DNA of 6,762 nucleotides from Solimonas sp041612095 (GTDB taxonomy: Bacteria > Pseudomonadota > Gammaproteobacteria > Nevskiales > Nevskiaceae). The notes below the pieces were generated by a model that made no database searches, was not told where the DNA came from, and was given only the letters and a program-made list of their open reading frames with translations. Below are positions 5,066 to 6,762 of the stretch, piece after piece (the first letter of the stretch is position 1; each line of letters begins with the position of its first letter). The translations under genes were made by a program, and so were the position numbers. The stretch is from NCBI GenBank assembly GCA_041612095.1, contig JBFJJW010000172.1, positions 1 through 6,762 of the forward strand, given 5' to 3'.

Positions 5066-6088
5066 TCAGTTCTTGGTCTTGTCAACCAGCTTGTTCTTGG
5101 CAATCCACGGCATCATTGCGCGCAGCTTGCTGCCGACCTGCTCGATCTGATGCTCGGCACCGAGACGACGGCGGGCCTTCAGCATCGGCTGACCGGCCTG
5201 GTTCTCGAGCACGAAGTCACGCGCGAACTTTCCGGTCTGGATATCGGTCAGCACGCGCTTCATCTCCTTCTTGGTCTCCTCGGTGACGATGCGCGGACCG
5301 GTGACATAGTCGCCGTACTCTGCGGTGTTGGAGATCGAGTAGCGCATGTTGGCCATGCCGCCCTCATACATCAGATCGACAATCAGCTTGAGCTCGTGCA
5401 GGCACTCGAAATAGGCCATTTCCGGTGCGTACCCGGCCTCGACCAGCGTTTCAAACCCGGCCTGCACCAGCGCCGTGGCGCCGCCACACAGCACCGCCTG
5501 CTCGCCGAACAGATCGGTTTCGGTCTCTTCGCGGAAGTTGGTCTCGATGATGCCCGCACGACCACCGCCATTGGCGGAGGCGTAGGACAGCGCGATCTGC
5601 TTGGCCTGACCGGAGGCATCCTGGTGGATGGCGATCAGGCTCGGCACGCCGCCGCCCTGGGTATAGGTGCTGCGCACCGTGTGGCCGGGCCCCTTGGGCG
5701 CAACCATGATGACGTCCAGATCGGCGCGCGGCTCGATCAGCTGGAAGTGGATATTGAAGCCATGCGCAAACGCCAGCACGCCGCCCTGCTTCAGGTTCGA
5801 CGCAACCGACTGCTCGTAGATCTTTTTCTGGTCCTGGTCAGGTGCCAGGATCATGACCACATCGGCGGACTTCACCGCGGCGTCGACTTCCTGCACTTCC
5901 AGCCCGGCCGCGGTGGCCTTGTCCCAGGACTTCGAACCCTTGCGCAGGGCGACTACGACCTTGACGCCGCTGTCCTTGAGGTTCTGAGCATGGGCATGGC
6001 CCTGCGAGCCGTAACCGATGATTGCAACCTTCTTCGACTGAATGATCGAGAGGTCGGCGTCTTTGTCGTAGTAGACGTTAATGCTCAC
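5066..6088 (-). CDS. ilvC: Ketol-acid reductoisomerase (class I, NADP-dependent)
   Basis: A 340-residue short-form (class I) enzyme of valine, leucine and isoleucine synthesis. It isomerises and reduces 2-acetolactate and 2-aceto-2-hydroxybutyrate to the dihydroxy acids, using Mg2+ and NADPH. The Rossmann motif is GYGSQGHAHAQNL (25-37). Arg49, Ser52 and Ser54 lie in the loop that binds the NADPH phosphate. The catalytic His109 is in FAHGFNIHF (107-115). The metal ligands are Asp192 and Glu196 (ETDLFGEQAVLCGG, 190-203) and Glu228 and Glu232 (YFECLHELKLI, 226-236), with Ser253 in RYSISNTAEYGD. The C-terminus is normal. The start is GTG (6088), with GGAG 7 bases upstream. It follows ilvN by 89 bp on the same strand, forming the usual ilvN-ilvC order, and is closed by a strong terminator. 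Confidence 0.97.
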   Translation of the reverse strand: MSINVYYDKDADLSIIQSKKVAIIGYGSQGHAHAQNLKDSGVKVVVALRKGSKSWDKATAAGLEVQEVDAAVKSADVVMILAPDQDQKKIYEQSVASNLKQGGVLAFAHGFNIHFQLIEPRADLDVIMVAPKGPGHTVRSTYTQGGGVPSLIAIHQDASGQAKQIALSYASANGGGRAGIIETNFREETETDLFGEQAVLCGGATALVQAGFETLVEAGYAPEMAYFECLHELKLIVDLMYEGGMANMRYSISNTAEYGDYVTGPRIVTEETKKEMKRVLTDIQTGKFARDFVLENQAGQPMLKARRRLGAEHQIEQVGSKLRAMMPWIAKNKLVDKTKN

Positions 6089-6095
6089 TGCGGGA

Positions 6096-6099
6096 CTCC
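6096..6099 (-). promoter_or_regulatory. Ribosome binding site supporting the GTG start of ilvC
   Basis: The minus strand reads GGAG, 7 bases before GTG at 6088. The peptide from this GTG (MSINVYYDKDADL) matches the standard KARI N-terminus, so the non-ATG start is well supported. Confidence 0.75.
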
Positions 6100-6142
6100 A
6101 GGTCTTGTACGGGGACTAGTACGGGTAATGAGGCGAACAACG

Positions 6143-6167
6143 CCTGCCTGGTACCAGCCCGGGCAGG
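6143..6167. repeat. Nested palindromes in the ilvN-ilvC gap
   Basis: CCTGCC (6143-6148) and GGCAGG (6162-6167) are inverted repeats. Between and overlapping them lie two perfect palindromes, CTGGTACCAG (6148-6157) and GCCCGGGC (6157-6164). In RNA several hairpins are possible. They start 10 bp after the ilvN stop and no T-run follows, so this is not a standard terminator. It may be a processing or stability element, an attenuator-like structure, or a binding site ahead of ilvC. Confidence 0.45.
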
Positions 6168-6177
6168 AACAGCTGAA

Positions 6178-6681
6178 TCAGATGACGGGCACCGCCACGA
6201 CGTCGTGGCCGCGCGCCATGGCGGCGACACCGGAGCGAACCAGCTCCAGAATCGGCGCGACCTTGGCGACTTCCTGCACAAAGTTGTCGATCTCGGCGCC
6301 CGTGCCGGCCAACTGCAGCAAGCGGGTGGTTTCCGACTCGTCCAGAATCACGGCCCGATGCTGACGAGCGCACTCGATCAGGCGCCGCGCATCCCCACCG
6401 GTCAGTTCCACCTTGAGCATCAGCAGCTCGCACTCCAGATGATCGGTGGCAGACAGATCGACGATTTCAACAACATCAATCAGTTTGGTCGCCTGCTTTA
6501 CGATCTGGTCGATGACCGCATCCGAGCCGGTGGTCACCAGCGTCAGTCTCGACACCAGCGGGTCGTGCGTCGGCGCGACCGAGAGCGAGTCGATGTTATA
6601 GCCGCGCGCCGAAAACATTCCCGCTACACGCGCCAGCGCACCGGCCTCGTTTTGCAGAAGAATCGTGATGATGTGGCGCAT
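6178..6681 (-). CDS. ilvN: Acetolactate synthase small (regulatory) subunit
   Basis: A 167-residue regulatory subunit that activates acetolactate synthase and gives valine feedback inhibition, in the first common step of branched-chain amino acid synthesis. An N-terminal ACT domain (about 3-76) has NEAGALARVAGMF (11-23) and RGYNIDSLSVAPT (26-38). Asn11 and Gly14 correspond to valine-site residues known from E. coli IlvH. The C-terminal ACT-like domain (about 80-160) has LECELLMLKV (82-91) and GGDARRLIECARQHRA (95-110). Length fits the long IlvH/IlvN type, not the short IlvM. In-frame stops at 6721-6723 and nearer the ATG exclude an N-terminal extension. AAGG about 10 bases upstream is the likely Shine-Dalgarno. 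The large subunit gene is not visible. It may lie beyond the right edge, leaving at least 39 bp between the two genes, or ilvN may head the operon. Confidence 0.95.
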   Translation of the reverse strand: MRHIITILLQNEAGALARVAGMFSARGYNIDSLSVAPTHDPLVSRLTLVTTGSDAVIDQIVKQATKLIDVVEIVDLSATDHLECELLMLKVELTGGDARRLIECARQHRAVILDESETTRLLQLAGTGAEIDNFVQEVAKVAPILELVRSGVAAMARGHDVVAVPVI

Positions 6682-6692
6682 AGGGCGCGCAC

Positions 6693-6725
6693 CTTAGCTT
6701 TGCTGCACTGCGAAATCAAGCTAAG
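6693..6725 (-). promoter_or_regulatory. 8-bp inverted repeat upstream of ilvN overlapping its likely RBS
   Basis: CTTAGCTT (6693-6700) and AAGCTAAG (6718-6725) are perfect inverted repeats with a 17-base spacer. In the ilvN message the 3' arm (AAGCTAAG, from 6700-6693) contains the AAG of the probable Shine-Dalgarno AAGG, so the stem could hide the ribosome binding site. Promoter-like pieces overlap it: TTGATT-17-TAAGGT toward ilvN and TTGCTG-16-TAAGAT toward the right edge. Both are weak matches. It may therefore be an operator in a divergent promoter. Confidence 0.4.
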
Positions 6726-6762
6726 ATCGCCGCCCTTTTCTGTCGCCCCAAGGCCCATTCCC

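Noticed and set aside
5150..6364. A 404-codon open frame on the plus strand opposite ilvC and ilvN
   Set aside because: It lies wholly antisense to two well-identified genes, has no recognisable domain, and long mirror frames are common in GC-rich coding DNA.
6682..6762. C-terminal end of an ilvB/ilvI large subunit gene, or an ilv leader peptide
   Set aside because: The two minus-strand frames that end here (stops at 6721-6723 and 6716-6718) do not resemble a large-subunit C-terminus I can recognise. The remaining open frame is not rich in Leu, Val or Ile.
1..6762. Mobile element, defence system, CRISPR or other undescribed gene cluster
   Set aside because: All recognisable genes are core metabolism, envelope, repair or regulation. 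No transposase, integrase, direct terminal repeats, spaced repeats or unfamiliar large protein was seen.

Overview
This window is about 6.8 kb of GC-rich chromosomal housekeeping DNA. It most likely comes from a gammaproteobacterium. The main clue is the run surE - pcm - dedA-like - nlpD, with ispF and a Smr-domain gene close by, which recalls Pseudomonas- and Xanthomonas/Nevskiales-type chromosomes. The lineage below class level is a guess made from gene order and protein recall. I see no insertion sequence, phage gene, tRNA, rRNA or CRISPR array. Coding density is close to complete, and every gene except smr is on the minus strand.

Read in the direction of transcription (right to left), the right end holds ilvN (acetolactate synthase small subunit) followed by ilvC (ketol-acid reductoisomerase), the branched-chain amino acid genes. 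ilvC is closed by a clear rho-independent terminator at 4981-5010. Beyond it, ispF (MEP isoprenoid pathway) has a strong Shine-Dalgarno of its own. Next comes a solitary TetR-family regulator gene whose upstream region holds a 9-bp inverted repeat around a possible promoter. The only plus-strand gene, smr, converges on tetR and diverges from surE.

surE, pcm, a DedA-family membrane protein gene and nlpD form a tightly packed operon (4-bp overlap, 2-bp gap, 1-bp overlap). It combines survival and repair functions (nucleotide phosphatase, isoaspartyl protein repair) with envelope functions (lipid-carrier transport, amidase activation). In many gammaproteobacteria rpoS follows nlpD. Here the next gene is the start of an alaC-type alanine aminotransferase, which runs off the left edge.

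I found no convincing undescribed multi-gene system. The points most worth a second look are the altered gene order (no truD between ispF and surE, no rpoS after nlpD), the inverted repeat at the tetR start, and the inverted repeat just upstream of ilvN that overlaps its likely ribosome binding site.
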